64,000 nt of DNA from Moellerella sp963519845 (GCA_963519845.1 CAUQNX010000004.1:1-64000); one strand, 5' to 3'; positions 37,366 to 47,265 are shown, counted from the stretch's first letter. Numbers and translations are program-made. The notes: a model not told the origin generated them from the sequence alone.

Positions 37366-37851
37366 TTAAATTCTTTTATTTAATATTTCGAAGCAATATC
37401 CATGGGAGTTCTCTTCATCAGCATCATGATATTCTGTGAAGGTCGAATCCCACTCATCAGGTTCATATTCAGGGAAATGGGTATCGCCACTCACTTCCGC
37501 ATCAACATGGGTCAAATAGAGGCGTGTTGCTCTTGGTAAGAAGCTTTTATAAACTTGCCCACCACCAATCACCATGATTTCCTCGACTTCCCCTGCTGCG
37601 GCTAAGGCTTCCTCGATGGATTTCACCCAGATAACTTGATCATCATTGCCAGGCTTTTGACTTAAAACAATATTGATACGATTGGGTAATGGACGACCTA
37701 TTGATTCATAGGTTACGCGTCCCATAATGACGGGCTTATTTAGCGTATTCTTTTTAAACCACGCTAAATCTCCAGGTAAATGCCATGGCATAACTTTTTC
37801 CATGCCAATAACCTGATCTATCGCCATTGCTGCGATGAGACTAATATTCAT
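37366..37851 (-). CDS. folA: Dihydrofolate reductase
   Basis: FolA reduces dihydrofolate made by thymidylate synthase back to tetrahydrofolate and is the trimethoprim target. The 161-aa chromosomal-type enzyme has MPWHLPGDLAWFKKNT (active-site Asp at residue 28), the NADPH-binding GRVTYESIGRPLP, and VIGGGQVYKSFLP. The proline, Asp, leucine and tryptophan that commonly change in resistant E. coli are unchanged in the equivalent positions. It is monocistronic, convergent to apaH, and divergent from a LysE-type exporter gene. Confidence 0.97.
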   Translation of the reverse strand: MNISLIAAMAIDQVIGMEKVMPWHLPGDLAWFKKNTLNKPVIMGRVTYESIGRPLPNRINIVLSQKPGNDDQVIWVKSIEEALAAAGEVEEIMVIGGGQVYKSFLPRATRLYLTHVDAEVSGDTHFPEYEPDEWDSTFTEYHDADEENSHGYCFEILNKRI

Positions 37852-38026
37852 TAGATACCTTAAGAGGAAGATAGTGAAAAAATTTTGTCACACTATACGG
37901 AAAGCAAAAACTTTCGTCGACTAAATTTATACTTTCTTAAATTTAAATAACTAGTTTATGCTCAGGTACTCATTAAAATGCGTAATTGAATCAAAAGCAA
38001 ACTAATCATCATTAAGAGTATAAATT

Positions 38027-38641
38027 ATGTACGAAACATCTATTTTAGTTGCTACTGTTGCTGCCCTTGGCATGTTATCGCCCGGACCCGATTTTTTTCT
38101 TATCCTAAAAAATGCCGCTCGCTATCAGCGCTCTGCAGCTATGATGACTGCCTTAGGTATTATCACGGCACTCACTCTCCATATGACTTATTGCGTTGCA
38201 GGTTTGGCGGTATTAATTACCACCACTCCATGGTTATTTAATGTATTAAAATATGCTGGAGCCGCATATCTTCTGTGGATCGGATTTAAAAGTCTATTGC
38301 CTAACAAAGCGCATAGTGTTGATTTGAATAATTCACAACATGAATTTGTGACCTTTAAAAAAGCCTTTATGCAGGGTTTTCTGTGCAATCTGCTCAATCC
38401 GAAAGCCACACTCTTCTTTTTGGCGATTTTTACCCAAGTACTCAGCGTTGATTCTAGCTTCAATGAAAAATTGTGGTATGCCTTTATTATTTGGGGATTG
38501 GCGCTACTTTACTGGCCAGCGTTAGTTTTACTTATCCAGAGCGCCCCTGTACGTAAAGGGCTGGCGAAAGTACAAAAATATGTGGATAAGATTCTGGGGG
38601 TGGTATTAATTGCTTTCGGTATCCGTGTAGCACTCAGTTAA
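38027..38641 (+). CDS. LysE/RhtB family amino-acid exporter
   Basis: A 204-aa inner-membrane protein with about six hydrophobic segments and the family signature SPGPDFFLILKNAARY at residues 18-33, then GAAYLLWIGFKSL and NLLNPKATLFFLAIFTQ. Such proteins export amino acids (lysine, threonine, homoserine, leucine and others); the substrate here cannot be told. It begins 175 nt upstream of folA in the opposite direction and stands alone, followed by a hairpin and the convergent ftsP. In E. coli other genes follow folA, so this is one side of a rearrangement border. Confidence 0.9.
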   Translation: MYETSILVATVAALGMLSPGPDFFLILKNAARYQRSAAMMTALGIITALTLHMTYCVAGLAVLITTTPWLFNVLKYAGAAYLLWIGFKSLLPNKAHSVDLNNSQHEFVTFKKAFMQGFLCNLLNPKATLFFLAIFTQVLSVDSSFNEKLWYAFIIWGLALLYWPALVLLIQSAPVRKGLAKVQKYVDKILGVVLIAFGIRVALS

Positions 38642-38676
38642 ACGAGCAACCCTATAGATAAGCTAAATTTATTAAT

Positions 38677-38710
38677 AGCAGGCCATTTAAATGATGATAA
38701 ATGGCCTGCT
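38677..38710. terminator. Hairpin between the convergent LysE-type gene and ftsP
   Basis: A 13-bp perfect stem, AGCAGGCCATTTA (38677-38689) with TAAATGGCCTGCT (38698-38710), has an 8-nt loop. There is no clean T-run on either side, so it is terminator-like by position and strength only. Confidence 0.5.
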
Positions 38711-38718
38711 TATGCAGA

Positions 38719-40131
38719 TTATGGGTTTTTAGGTTCGACAATCATTTGACCAGCCGTTCCCAAATCAGCTTTCTCAAGATTTTGACTTGAGTAAGTGAAA
38801 GGAAAACGATTAAAAGAAGGCTGTAGCATTTCGACTAATAATTCGGTGCGTCCTTCAACCCACACAGTATCTTTCCAGCCAAAATCTTCAGCTGGCGTAG
38901 CAATACCATTATGGTTAATCACTTTAAAACGCGCGCCCTCAATGTGAAAAGGTTGTCCCTCTTCACTACTTACCGTCCAACGCTCCCAATCCCCTTGTTT
39001 ATTATTGATATCAATACGATTGAGATCTTTTACTGCCCCATTAATACCGTAAGGCGAATCAAGGCGAATTTCTCTACTCTGAATCGAGGTGGTGATTTGC
39101 GTATTGTCATCAACTAATTTAGTCGGCAAATCGTCAGTTACCAAGGACATCAAACCCGTGGCTCTGATCGTTAATACGTTGGTCGACACTAGTATCACTG
39201 ACGGCTCAAATAAACCTTTCACCCGCTCCATAAAACCCGCTGGCTCACCTGCAGTAATGGTCAACTCTTCGGTCTTCACCATATCAATAAGTACTTCGCG
39301 ACGCTCACCGGGCGCTAAAGGCAGTGATTGTACTTGTACTGGTGCGGTCAATAGCCCTTGATCGGAGGCAATCATATGGAAAGGTCGACCATCGCTGATA
39401 TTCAGAACATAGCGGCGTGAATTTGATGCATTTAACAAACGTAATCTGATCCAGCCACGAGAAACTTCAACATAGGGATCTTGTACGCCATTAATGACTA
39501 ATGTATCGCCAACAAAACCATCCTCAGACTCTTCATAGACAGGATTACCAAAATTATCTAATCGTTTATCTTGAATAATAATCGGTAAATCATCGACACC
39601 ATAATGTTTCGGTAATCTTAAATTCTTGCTTATATCATCTTCAACAATCCACATCCCCAGTAGCCCATTATAAACCTGAGAAGCCATTTTACCTTCGGTA
39701 TTAGCGTGATACCAAAGTGTTGCCGCGGGTTGGCGAATGGGGATAACCGGTGACCAATCAGCACCTGCTGGGATCAAACGTGCTGCGCCACCAATTTGAC
39801 TACCCGGAACCTGCAAACCACTGACGGTCATTGAGACCGCCTCTGGCAATCTATTACTGTAAATCAGTTTTATATCATCGCCATTTTTAACTTTGATCGT
39901 AGGGCCAGGATATGAACCATTTACACCAAAAATATCAGCGCGATATTTGCCATCAAAAGACCAGTGGACTTTCTGCAATGTCAGAAAAAAAGGTTGTCCA
40001 CTTCGCGTTTCTAGCAGTGGCGGAATTGGCAGTAGATTTTTTCCATTGGTATCTGCATTCACTGTAAAGGTGGCAGCAAGGCATAAAGCCAAACCTGGTA
40101 TTTGCAGGAATTGGCGCCAAGTAAATGACAT
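38719..40131 (-). CDS. ftsP: Cell division protein FtsP (SufI), multicopper-oxidase fold
   Basis: FtsP stabilises the divisome in the periplasm under stress. It has a three-cupredoxin multicopper-oxidase fold without copper ligands. The 470-aa product matches E. coli SufI throughout (LIYSNRLPEAVSMTVSGLQV, GFVGDTLVINGVQDPYVEVS, RGWIRLRLLNASNSRRY, HIEGARF). E. coli SufI is a model Tat substrate with an SRRQFIQ motif. Here residues 4-9 read TWRQFL, so the first arginine of the pair is tryptophan. A hydrophobic stretch and a VNA processing site remain, so export is still likely, but by which route is open. plsC-parC follow the usual order upstream. Confidence 0.93.
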   Translation of the reverse strand: MSFTWRQFLQIPGLALCLAATFTVNADTNGKNLLPIPPLLETRSGQPFFLTLQKVHWSFDGKYRADIFGVNGSYPGPTIKVKNGDDIKLIYSNRLPEAVSMTVSGLQVPGSQIGGAARLIPAGADWSPVIPIRQPAATLWYHANTEGKMASQVYNGLLGMWIVEDDISKNLRLPKHYGVDDLPIIIQDKRLDNFGNPVYEESEDGFVGDTLVINGVQDPYVEVSRGWIRLRLLNASNSRRYVLNISDGRPFHMIASDQGLLTAPVQVQSLPLAPGERREVLIDMVKTEELTITAGEPAGFMERVKGLFEPSVILVSTNVLTIRATGLMSLVTDDLPTKLVDDNTQITTSIQSREIRLDSPYGINGAVKDLNRIDINNKQGDWERWTVSSEEGQPFHIEGARFKVINHNGIATPAEDFGWKDTVWVEGRTELLVEMLQPSFNRFPFTYSSQNLEKADLGTAGQMIVEPKNP

Positions 40132-40572
40132 ATTCTCTCCGAGGGAATAATAAAATTAACGCAATTTGTCTATATACCCTAAATAATTCAAGATACTAAA
40201 AGGCAGTAAACACACTATAACTTAAAGTATGATAGATAAAAATAAGCTTATTACCTATCAAATAACAACATTATTTCGATTCTATTTTATTCTATTCGTA
40301 TTAGTCACTAGATTATTACTAATCACCTATTGTCTAACATAAGACTTTTATTTAAATATTGAGCTTATATTAACGTGAAAAAAAACGAATATCTAAAAAA
40401 ATATGCGGTTCATAGAGAAAATCGGGCTATTAATTCCCATAAATGCTATAACAAGAGAATATGGTTAAAATGATGGATTTGCTCTAGCTAGTTGATATCA
40501 CTGCTCTCTTTCATTTGGTGACTATTTCTCACCAACACAATAAAAAAGAGCAATGATTGTCAGAGGATAAAT
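40132..40572. other. AT-rich intergenic region between plsC and ftsP
   Basis: The 441 nt hold no convincing gene. A nested inverted repeat lies just past plsC: TTGGTGA/TCACCAA (40515-40535) inside TGCTC...GAGCA, which may end plsC transcription. The ftsP promoter is expected here on the minus strand, but AT-richness prevents a safe choice. Confidence 0.5.
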
Positions 40573-41304
40573 CTATTTCTTGTTATCCATCAATTCAACT
40601 TCTTTATCTAGCTGCGCGATCTTTTCCGCCATGATGTCATGACTATACTGAGCTAATTCACGCACTTGATCGCGATTATATTGCGCTGTATCTATAGGAT
40701 CGAGCATTTCAAGAATGACAGTACCATTGTTCCAGCGATTTAATTTAATTCGGCCATGAGTCGAACTAATACAAATTGGGATAATAGGAACTCCCGCTAA
40801 AATGGCAGCATGAAAAGCACCAGTTTTAAAAGGTAATAATCCTCGACCACGGCTACGAGTACCTTCAGGGAACATCCAGACAGATATTTTTCTTTTTTTG
40901 ATCTGCTCGGCAACTTGCGCAATTAAACCATGTGCTTGTGATCGATTATTACGATCAATCAGCATATTGCCCGTTATCCAATAGAGAAAACCAAAAAAAG
41001 GAATAAAGACGATACTTTTTTTACCGACAGTAACAGTACGAGGCTGAACACCGTTGGAGATGGTGACCATATCATAATTATTTTGGTGATTACCAATATA
41101 GACACTAGGTGGGTGATTTCTCGCTTCTTTCGGAATTCGGTTAATCAGTTTAATACCAAAAACCCATGAAAGACGACCAAACATATGAGCAAATGTCATT
41201 ACATGCTTTGGATTTCGTGGACTGAATAAACAATAGAGTCCACCCAATACACTGATTAATGTCGCGCACACCACCAGAATAAGGATACGAACAAGAGCAA
41301 TCAT
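40573..41304 (-). CDS. plsC: 1-acyl-sn-glycerol-3-phosphate acyltransferase
   Basis: PlsC adds the second acyl chain to lysophosphatidic acid, making phosphatidic acid at the inner membrane. I start at ATG 41304 (MIALVRILILVVCATL, 243 aa), because GAGG lies five bases upstream and the E. coli protein starts at the same place; open frame continues 23 codons further up without support. The acyltransferase motifs are NHQNNYD (HX4D, residues 73-78), and FPEGTRSRG. One N-terminal membrane segment is present. It precedes parC's neighbour ftsP in the usual ftsP-plsC-parC order. Confidence 0.96.
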   Translation of the reverse strand: MIALVRILILVVCATLISVLGGLYCLFSPRNPKHVMTFAHMFGRLSWVFGIKLINRIPKEARNHPPSVYIGNHQNNYDMVTISNGVQPRTVTVGKKSIVFIPFFGFLYWITGNMLIDRNNRSQAHGLIAQVAEQIKKRKISVWMFPEGTRSRGRGLLPFKTGAFHAAILAGVPIIPICISSTHGRIKLNRWNNGTVILEMLDPIDTAQYNRDQVRELAQYSHDIMAEKIAQLDKEVELMDNKK

Positions 41305-41451
41305 ATCAACCTCAAAATAGATTGGGGTAAATCCTACCCCACATATTAATAAAATATCTCGGCCGTCATTCAAGAAATAAAATGGCTTGGCAACATATCA
41401 GGCTACCAACCACTCTCTTGAACCGCTTAAGTTTAGCTTTATCGAGTGCCT

Positions 41452-43701
41452 TTAATTGGCAGGCTCTACTTCAATTCGCTCAATATTGAGTAATCCGCGT
41501 GGTAATGATGTACCACGGCGTCCTCTCTCAGCACGATATTTTTGCAGCTCTTCTGGTTTAAATTTCAGTTTGCGTTTACCAAAGAATAAAGTAATCGAAG
41601 ACTGAGGTGACAGAAGTAATAGCCAAACTAGCAGATCTTCGCCGGTTGTCGCTTGAGCACCAGGAATATTAATAATTTTATTCCCTTTACCTTTCGATAA
41701 TTGAGGCAGATCAGAAACGGGGAATAGTAACATACGACCCGCTTTAGTGATCGCCAATAGCAGCTGCTCTTGCTCATTATCGATTTCAATTGGCAACAAG
41801 ACTTTCGCATTATCTGGCAGATTGATTAAGGCTTTACCGGTTTTATTTTTAGTGACTAAATCGCTAAAGGAACAAATAAAACCATAACCCGCATCTGATG
41901 CCATCAAGTATTTCTGCTCTTCTGGCGCCATTAATACCTGCTCAATGGCAGCACCCGGCGGTAACGTCAGTTTACCTGTCAGAGGTTCACCCTGACTTCG
42001 AGCCGATGGTAATTCCAATGGATCAAGCGAGTAGCTTCTTCCTGTGGTATCAAGGAACACCACTGCTTGGTTGGTTTTACCTCTGGCCGCACTCCGGAAG
42101 CCATCCCCCGCTTTATAATTGAGGTTAGCAGGATCTATATCATGACCTTTGGCACTGCGCACCCATCCCATTTCCGATAACACCACGGTCACGGGCTCTG
42201 ATGGCAAGATATCATGCTCACTCATTGCTTTTGCTTCACTACGCTCTTCTAGTGGCGAGCGACGCTCATCACCATAAGCTTCGGCATCAGCCTGAATCTC
42301 TTTTTTAATCAGCGTGCTTAAACGACGCTCTGAACCGAGAATAGCTTGTAATTTATCGCGCTCTTTGGCTAATTCATCCTGCTCACCGCGAATTTTAAAC
42401 TCTTCCAATTTCGCTAAATGACGCAGCTTTAATTCAAGGATCGCTTCAGCTTGAGTATCAGTAATGACAAATCGTGACATCAATACCGCTTTAGGTGCAT
42501 CTTCAGTACGAATAATTTCAATTATTTCATCAATATTTAGATAAGCAATTAATAAACCTTCAAGAATATGCAGTCTTTTTAATACTTTTTCTAAACGATA
42601 ACTCAGGCGATTACGTACCGTTTGGCGACGGAACACTAACCACTCAGAGAGGATTTCAACCAAGCTTTTAACTGATGGGCGGTTATCTAAGCCAATCATA
42701 TTGAGGTTAACGCGATAACTTCTTTCCAAATCAGTCGTAACGAAAAGATGGGCCATCACCTGCTCTAAATCGACACGATTGCTACGGGGTATAATCACTA
42801 ATCTTGTTGGATTTTCATGATTAGATTCATCGCGTAAATCATCCACCATAGGGAGCTTTTTGGCTCTCATTTGGTTGGCAATCTGTTCTAATACTTTTGC
42901 GCCTGAAACTTGGTGTGGTAATGCCGTAATAACCGCATTTCCATCTTCCATTTCCCAGACTGCACGCATACGTACTGAGCCACGACCCGTTTGATAAATT
43001 TTACGAATATCATCACGTGATGAGATAATTTCAGCGTCAGTAGGATAATCAGGACCTTGAATATGATCCATCACTTCATTCAATGAAAGTTCAGGATTAT
43101 CCAATAAGGCGATTAAAGCAGAGGCCACTTCGCGCGCATTATGTGGCGGAATATCCGTTGCCATTCCCACCGCAATACCTGTAGTGCCATTAAGCAAAAT
43201 ATTCGGCAAACGGGCGGGTAATGTTTTCGGCTCTTGCATGGTTCCGTCGAAATTGGGTACCCAATCAACGGTTCCTTGACCTAATTCACTCAATAAAACA
43301 TCGGCATAACGCGATAGGCGTGATTCGGTATAACGCATAGCGGCGAAGGATTTAGGATCATCAGGCGCACCCCAGTTTCCTTGCCCATCGACTAAAGGAT
43401 AGCGATAGGAGAAGGGCTGAGCCATCAGCACCATAGCTTCATAGCAGGCGCTATCGCCATGTGGATGGTATTTACCTAATACGTCACCGACAGTTCTTGC
43501 CGATTTTTTATACTTAGCATTATTGCTCAGACCCAATTCAGACATCGCATAGACAATACGACGCTGAACGGGCTTTAATCCATCCCCAATAAAGGGTAAC
43601 GCTCTATCCATGATGACATACATGGAATAATTCAAATAAGCGTTTTCAGTAAAAGCGTGGAGGGGCAAACGCTCTACGCCATCATGAGTTATCTCACTCA
43701 T
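41452..43701 (-). CDS. parC: DNA topoisomerase IV subunit A
   Basis: ParC is the DNA-cleaving subunit of topoisomerase IV, which decatenates sister chromosomes. The 749-aa protein has the active Tyr in AAMRYTESRLS and the helix KYHPHGDSACYEAMV. Residues S84 and E88, equal to E. coli S80 and E84, are the quinolone-sensitive type. The C-terminal half is a beta-pinwheel with repeated GxGxxxxxxxxxD-like segments. Between it and parE lie 42 nt; in E. coli the two genes are further apart, so here they look like one operon. Confidence 0.97.
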   Translation of the reverse strand: MSEITHDGVERLPLHAFTENAYLNYSMYVIMDRALPFIGDGLKPVQRRIVYAMSELGLSNNAKYKKSARTVGDVLGKYHPHGDSACYEAMVLMAQPFSYRYPLVDGQGNWGAPDDPKSFAAMRYTESRLSRYADVLLSELGQGTVDWVPNFDGTMQEPKTLPARLPNILLNGTTGIAVGMATDIPPHNAREVASALIALLDNPELSLNEVMDHIQGPDYPTDAEIISSRDDIRKIYQTGRGSVRMRAVWEMEDGNAVITALPHQVSGAKVLEQIANQMRAKKLPMVDDLRDESNHENPTRLVIIPRSNRVDLEQVMAHLFVTTDLERSYRVNLNMIGLDNRPSVKSLVEILSEWLVFRRQTVRNRLSYRLEKVLKRLHILEGLLIAYLNIDEIIEIIRTEDAPKAVLMSRFVITDTQAEAILELKLRHLAKLEEFKIRGEQDELAKERDKLQAILGSERRLSTLIKKEIQADAEAYGDERRSPLEERSEAKAMSEHDILPSEPVTVVLSEMGWVRSAKGHDIDPANLNYKAGDGFRSAARGKTNQAVVFLDTTGRSYSLDPLELPSARSQGEPLTGKLTLPPGAAIEQVLMAPEEQKYLMASDAGYGFICSFSDLVTKNKTGKALINLPDNAKVLLPIEIDNEQEQLLLAITKAGRMLLFPVSDLPQLSKGKGNKIINIPGAQATTGEDLLVWLLLLSPQSSITLFFGKRKLKFKPEELQKYRAERGRRGTSLPRGLLNIERIEVEPAN

Positions 43702-43743
43702 TGAATGCTTTCCTTACCGGTTTTCTGTACTTTTTGGGTGGAA

Positions 43744-45639
43744 TTATAGTTCGATTTCAACTTTATCGCCTTTCTCTTGCAGCCAGTTTCGACGATCTTC
43801 AGCGCGTTTTTTGGCCAGAAGCATATCCATTATCGACATAGTATGTTGATAGTTCTCGTCACTGATGGTTAATTGAACAAGGCGTCGAGTATTAGGGTCG
43901 AGTGTAGTTTCGCGCAGCTGAAGTGGGTTCATTTCACCCAATCCTTTAAAACGCTGCACATTCGGCTTACCCCGTTTATGACTTAAGCGATCTAAAATGC
44001 CATTTTTCTCACTCTCATCAAGGGCATAATGTATCTCTTTGCCCAAATCGATACGATAGAGTGGCGGCATTGCCATATAGACATGACCGGCCTTAACTAA
44101 AGCGGGAAAATGGCGCATAAAGAGCGCACAAATCAACGTTGCGATATGCAGTCCATCGGAGTCCGCATCGGCAAGAATACATATTTTACCATAACGCAGT
44201 TGGCTCAGATCGGCACTGTCTGGGTCCATACCAATTGCCACTGAAATATCATGGATCTCCTGAGAAGCTAACACTTCATCCGAAGAGACTTCCCAAGTAT
44301 TTAAGATCTTACCTTTCAACGGCATAATCGCTTGGTATTCTCTGTCGCGCGCTTGCTTAGCAGAACCGCCCGCAGAATCCCCTTCAACAAAGAATAGCTC
44401 GGTCATATTGAGATCTTGCGATGAGCAATCTGCCAGTTTGCCGGGTAGTGCTGGGCCGCTGGTTAATTTTTTTCTCACCACTTTCTTTGCTGCACGCATA
44501 CGACGTTGAGCGCTGGAAATTGCTAATTCAGCCAGTTGCTCTGCGGCTTGAACGTTTTGGTTCAACCACAAGCTAAAGGCATCTTTCACTACACCAGAAA
44601 CAAAGGCAGCACACTGACGAGAAGATAAACGCTCTTTGGTTTGACCCGCAAACTGAGGATCTTGCATTTTAACCGATAATACATAAGCGCAACGCTCCCA
44701 AATATCTTCCGCTGACAATTTTACGCCACGAGGTAGGATATTACGGAATTCACAGAAATCGCGCATTGCATCGAGCAATCCCTGTCGCAGGCCATTAACA
44801 TGGGTTCCGCCTTGCGGTGTCGGGATCAAGTTAACATAGCTTTCAGTCAGCAGTTCTCCCCCTTCCGGTAGCCATAAAAGTGCCCAAGCCGCGGCTTCAG
44901 TATCCGTTGAATGGTCACCAATAAAGGCTTTTTCCGGTAAGGTCACAAAGCCATCGACGGATTCCATTAAGTAATCGGTCAATCCATCGCTATAACACCA
45001 GCTCTGCTCGGTATTATTCAGTTGGTCCTTAAAGGTGATTTTCACCCCCGGACAAAGTACTGCTTTGGCTTTTAAATTATGAACTAGGCGCGAAACAGAA
45101 AAACGTGGGCTGTCAAAATAACTGCCATCAGGCCAAAAGTGGACACTCGTTCCTGTATTACGTTTTCCACAAGTACCTATAACATGTAGATCTTCTACTT
45201 TATCGCCATTTTCAAAAGCGATTTGATGGACTTCGCCATCACGGCGTACTGTCACTTCAATGCGTTTAGATAAAGCATTAACAACCGAAATCCCTACGCC
45301 ATGCAATCCACCAGAAAATTGATAATTTTTATTAGAGAATTTTCCGCCTGCATGTAATTGCCCTAAAATTAGCTCCACAGCGGAGACTTTCATTTCAGGA
45401 TGAATATCAACGGGCATACCACGACCATCATCAATCACTTCAAGAGATTGATCGTTATATAAAATAACTTGGATATGTTTAGCATGTCCTGCTAGTGCTT
45501 CATCGACGCTATTATCAATGACTTCTTGGGCAAGATGGTTCGGCCGACTAGTATCAGTGTACATACCAGGACGACGACGAACCGGCTCCAAACCACTGAG
45601 GACCTCAATGGCTTCTGCGTTATAACTAGATTGAGTCAT
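43744..45639 (-). CDS. parE: DNA topoisomerase IV subunit B
   Basis: ParE is the ATPase subunit of topoisomerase IV. The 631-aa protein has the GHKL ATP site (EVIDNSVDEALAGH, IDDGRGMPVDIH, GGLHGVGISVVNALS), the transducer lysine region QTKERLSS, and the TOPRIM segment ELFFVEGDSAGGSAKQARD with DADSDGLHI. Length matches E. coli (630). It is transcribed before parC, and yqiA lies 104 nt upstream. Confidence 0.97.
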   Translation of the reverse strand: MTQSSYNAEAIEVLSGLEPVRRRPGMYTDTSRPNHLAQEVIDNSVDEALAGHAKHIQVILYNDQSLEVIDDGRGMPVDIHPEMKVSAVELILGQLHAGGKFSNKNYQFSGGLHGVGISVVNALSKRIEVTVRRDGEVHQIAFENGDKVEDLHVIGTCGKRNTGTSVHFWPDGSYFDSPRFSVSRLVHNLKAKAVLCPGVKITFKDQLNNTEQSWCYSDGLTDYLMESVDGFVTLPEKAFIGDHSTDTEAAAWALLWLPEGGELLTESYVNLIPTPQGGTHVNGLRQGLLDAMRDFCEFRNILPRGVKLSAEDIWERCAYVLSVKMQDPQFAGQTKERLSSRQCAAFVSGVVKDAFSLWLNQNVQAAEQLAELAISSAQRRMRAAKKVVRKKLTSGPALPGKLADCSSQDLNMTELFFVEGDSAGGSAKQARDREYQAIMPLKGKILNTWEVSSDEVLASQEIHDISVAIGMDPDSADLSQLRYGKICILADADSDGLHIATLICALFMRHFPALVKAGHVYMAMPPLYRIDLGKEIHYALDESEKNGILDRLSHKRGKPNVQRFKGLGEMNPLQLRETTLDPNTRRLVQLTISDENYQHTMSIMDMLLAKKRAEDRRNWLQEKGDKVEIEL

Positions 45640-45742
45640 GTTGTCATTCTGCGGTAATGAGTGAGTGATTGAGCTCAGCCAATCAGTGAATTACTGATGA
45701 TAATAACAGTGTAAATGCGTTTTAGCATTAATTTACTATTTT

Positions 45743-46318
45743 TCAAGTTAGGCCAAGGAAATGAATAATCTGCGGAAAGTAATATTCAAAACCGACAAAA
45801 GAGTGATTTCCGCCGGATTCGATAGTCTGCTTACATTCCATTAAATAAGCAACCGCCTGCCGATAGTCAAGGACTTCATCGCCAGTCTGTTGTAACAACC
45901 AAATAAGATCGGGTGACTCAAGAGGATCAACCTGCAAAGCTCTTAACTCATTCATATGATAAGGTTCAAGCAGATATTTTTCATGCGTATATGGGTTAGT
46001 ATTTTCGCCCAAATAGTCGCGCAGTAACTCAAATGGTCGTACCGCTGGGTTAACTACAACAGCAGGGATCTCATAACGTTGAGATAACCAAATGGAAAAA
46101 TATCCCCCCAACGAAGAGCCAATAAGACCTAACTGTTCACCCGAATATTCCGTCACTAAAGCGTCCAAAAATTCTGCGGCGGCTTGAGGATAGCAAGGTA
46201 GCTGTGGAACCAACAGATTGATCTCAGGATGATGCTCAGCAATCCACCCTTTCAACAGTGTCGCTTTGGCTGAAAGGGGCGAGCTATTAAAGCCATGTAT
46301 ATAGATTAACGTTGTCAT
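45743..46318 (-). CDS. yqiA: YqiA alpha/beta-hydrolase esterase
   Basis: A 191-aa member of the UPF0227 esterase family; E. coli YqiA hydrolyses short acyl esters in vitro, physiological substrate unknown. It starts TTLIYIHGFNSSPLS (oxyanion-hole HGF), has the nucleophile in GSSLGGYFS, an Asp in QTGDEVLDY and a His in GNHSFVGF, completing the catalytic triad. Its ATG overlaps the cpdA stop by one base (TGATG), so it is translated with cpdA. Confidence 0.93.
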   Translation of the reverse strand: MTTLIYIHGFNSSPLSAKATLLKGWIAEHHPEINLLVPQLPCYPQAAAEFLDALVTEYSGEQLGLIGSSLGGYFSIWLSQRYEIPAVVVNPAVRPFELLRDYLGENTNPYTHEKYLLEPYHMNELRALQVDPLESPDLIWLLQQTGDEVLDYRQAVAYLMECKQTIESGGNHSFVGFEYYFPQIIHFLGLT

Positions 46319-47163
46319 CAGTATCCCTCTGCATCCATATTAGGGCAAAACTCATCGGTTGTCAGGCGGCAGACGCGGGTTTCAACATTTTTGTGCCCCT
46401 TATCATCGATGGTGAGATCTAAATAACGCCAGCCCGGAGCCGCTGTATCTAACATAAAATTAGTACAATAAGGCTTAAATTGAACACAAGTGGAGGGGGT
46501 CGCAAGGAATCGAATACCATGCCAATATTCATCCATCTCTTGGTGAATATGTCCACATAGCATAGCTTTAACCTGATGATGTCCTTTGAGATAATCGGCC
46601 AAAATATGAGAATTACGTAATCTATGTTGATCTAACCAATTACATCCAGAAGGCATAGGGTGATGATGCAGCATAATCAAAGTGGTTCGTTCAGAATTAT
46701 TTTCCAAACAAGCTTTCATGCGATCCAATTGGTATTCAGATAACTCACCATGAGGCGCATCCTGAATTTGGCTATCCAGCATCAGTATCTGCCACTCATT
46801 GCCAATCACAATTTGCTTAGCTGAAGAGATACCTGCGATTTTCAACGCATCGACCATGGCAGGTTGATAATCATGGTTACCGGGCAACCAAACACAAGGC
46901 GCAGATAAGCGCTTAATGCCATCAGCAAAACTCTGGTACGCCGCTATCGACTGATCTTGCACCAGATCTCCGGTGGCAACAATCAGATCAATATCTTCCC
47001 CTTGAGCTTCGATAGCATCCAGTACAGCCTGATAACTACGATAGGTATTGACTCCCAAGAGCGTACTTTTAGTATCTGCAAAAAGGTGTGTATCGGTTAT
47101 TTGTAATATCCTGACTGCCTTCTCATTTTTTGCAGTCAATCGAAGCAGGCTGTCCAAATGCAT
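46318..47163 (-). CDS. cpdA: 3',5'-cyclic-AMP phosphodiesterase
   Basis: CpdA hydrolyses cAMP to AMP and so limits CRP-dependent gene control. The 281-aa calcineurin-type phosphoesterase has all metal motifs: ITDTHLF, ATGDLVQDQ, PGNHDYQ, HHHPMP and LCGHIHQE. The ATG at 47163 lines up with the E. coli start, although AAGGA almost touches it. In E. coli yqiB lies between nudF and cpdA; here only 102 non-coding nt separate them. Confidence 0.96.
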   Translation of the reverse strand: MHLDSLLRLTAKNEKAVRILQITDTHLFADTKSTLLGVNTYRSYQAVLDAIEAQGEDIDLIVATGDLVQDQSIAAYQSFADGIKRLSAPCVWLPGNHDYQPAMVDALKIAGISSAKQIVIGNEWQILMLDSQIQDAPHGELSEYQLDRMKACLENNSERTTLIMLHHHPMPSGCNWLDQHRLRNSHILADYLKGHHQVKAMLCGHIHQEMDEYWHGIRFLATPSTCVQFKPYCTNFMLDTAAPGWRYLDLTIDDKGHKNVETRVCRLTTDEFCPNMDAEGY

Positions 47164-47265
47164 TCCTTTCTCATAAAAAAGTCGTCACAATTCAATCGTT
47201 ATTCTAACGCTAATTCCCAAGTAATATCTGCTAAATGGTACACATTTCCTTAGAATAATCACAAT

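Noticed and set aside
37740..37851. Possible trimethoprim-resistant folA
   Set aside because: Residues equal to E. coli P21, D27, L28 and W30 are unchanged; this is an ordinary chromosomal enzyme.
40375..40473. 32-codon plus-strand frame starting GTG AAA AAA AAC
   Set aside because: No Shine-Dalgarno, very AT-rich, Lys/Asn-heavy as expected by chance in this composition.
43430..43470. Possible quinolone-resistance change in parC
   Set aside because: Ser 84 and Glu 88 (E. coli 80 and 84) are the sensitive type.
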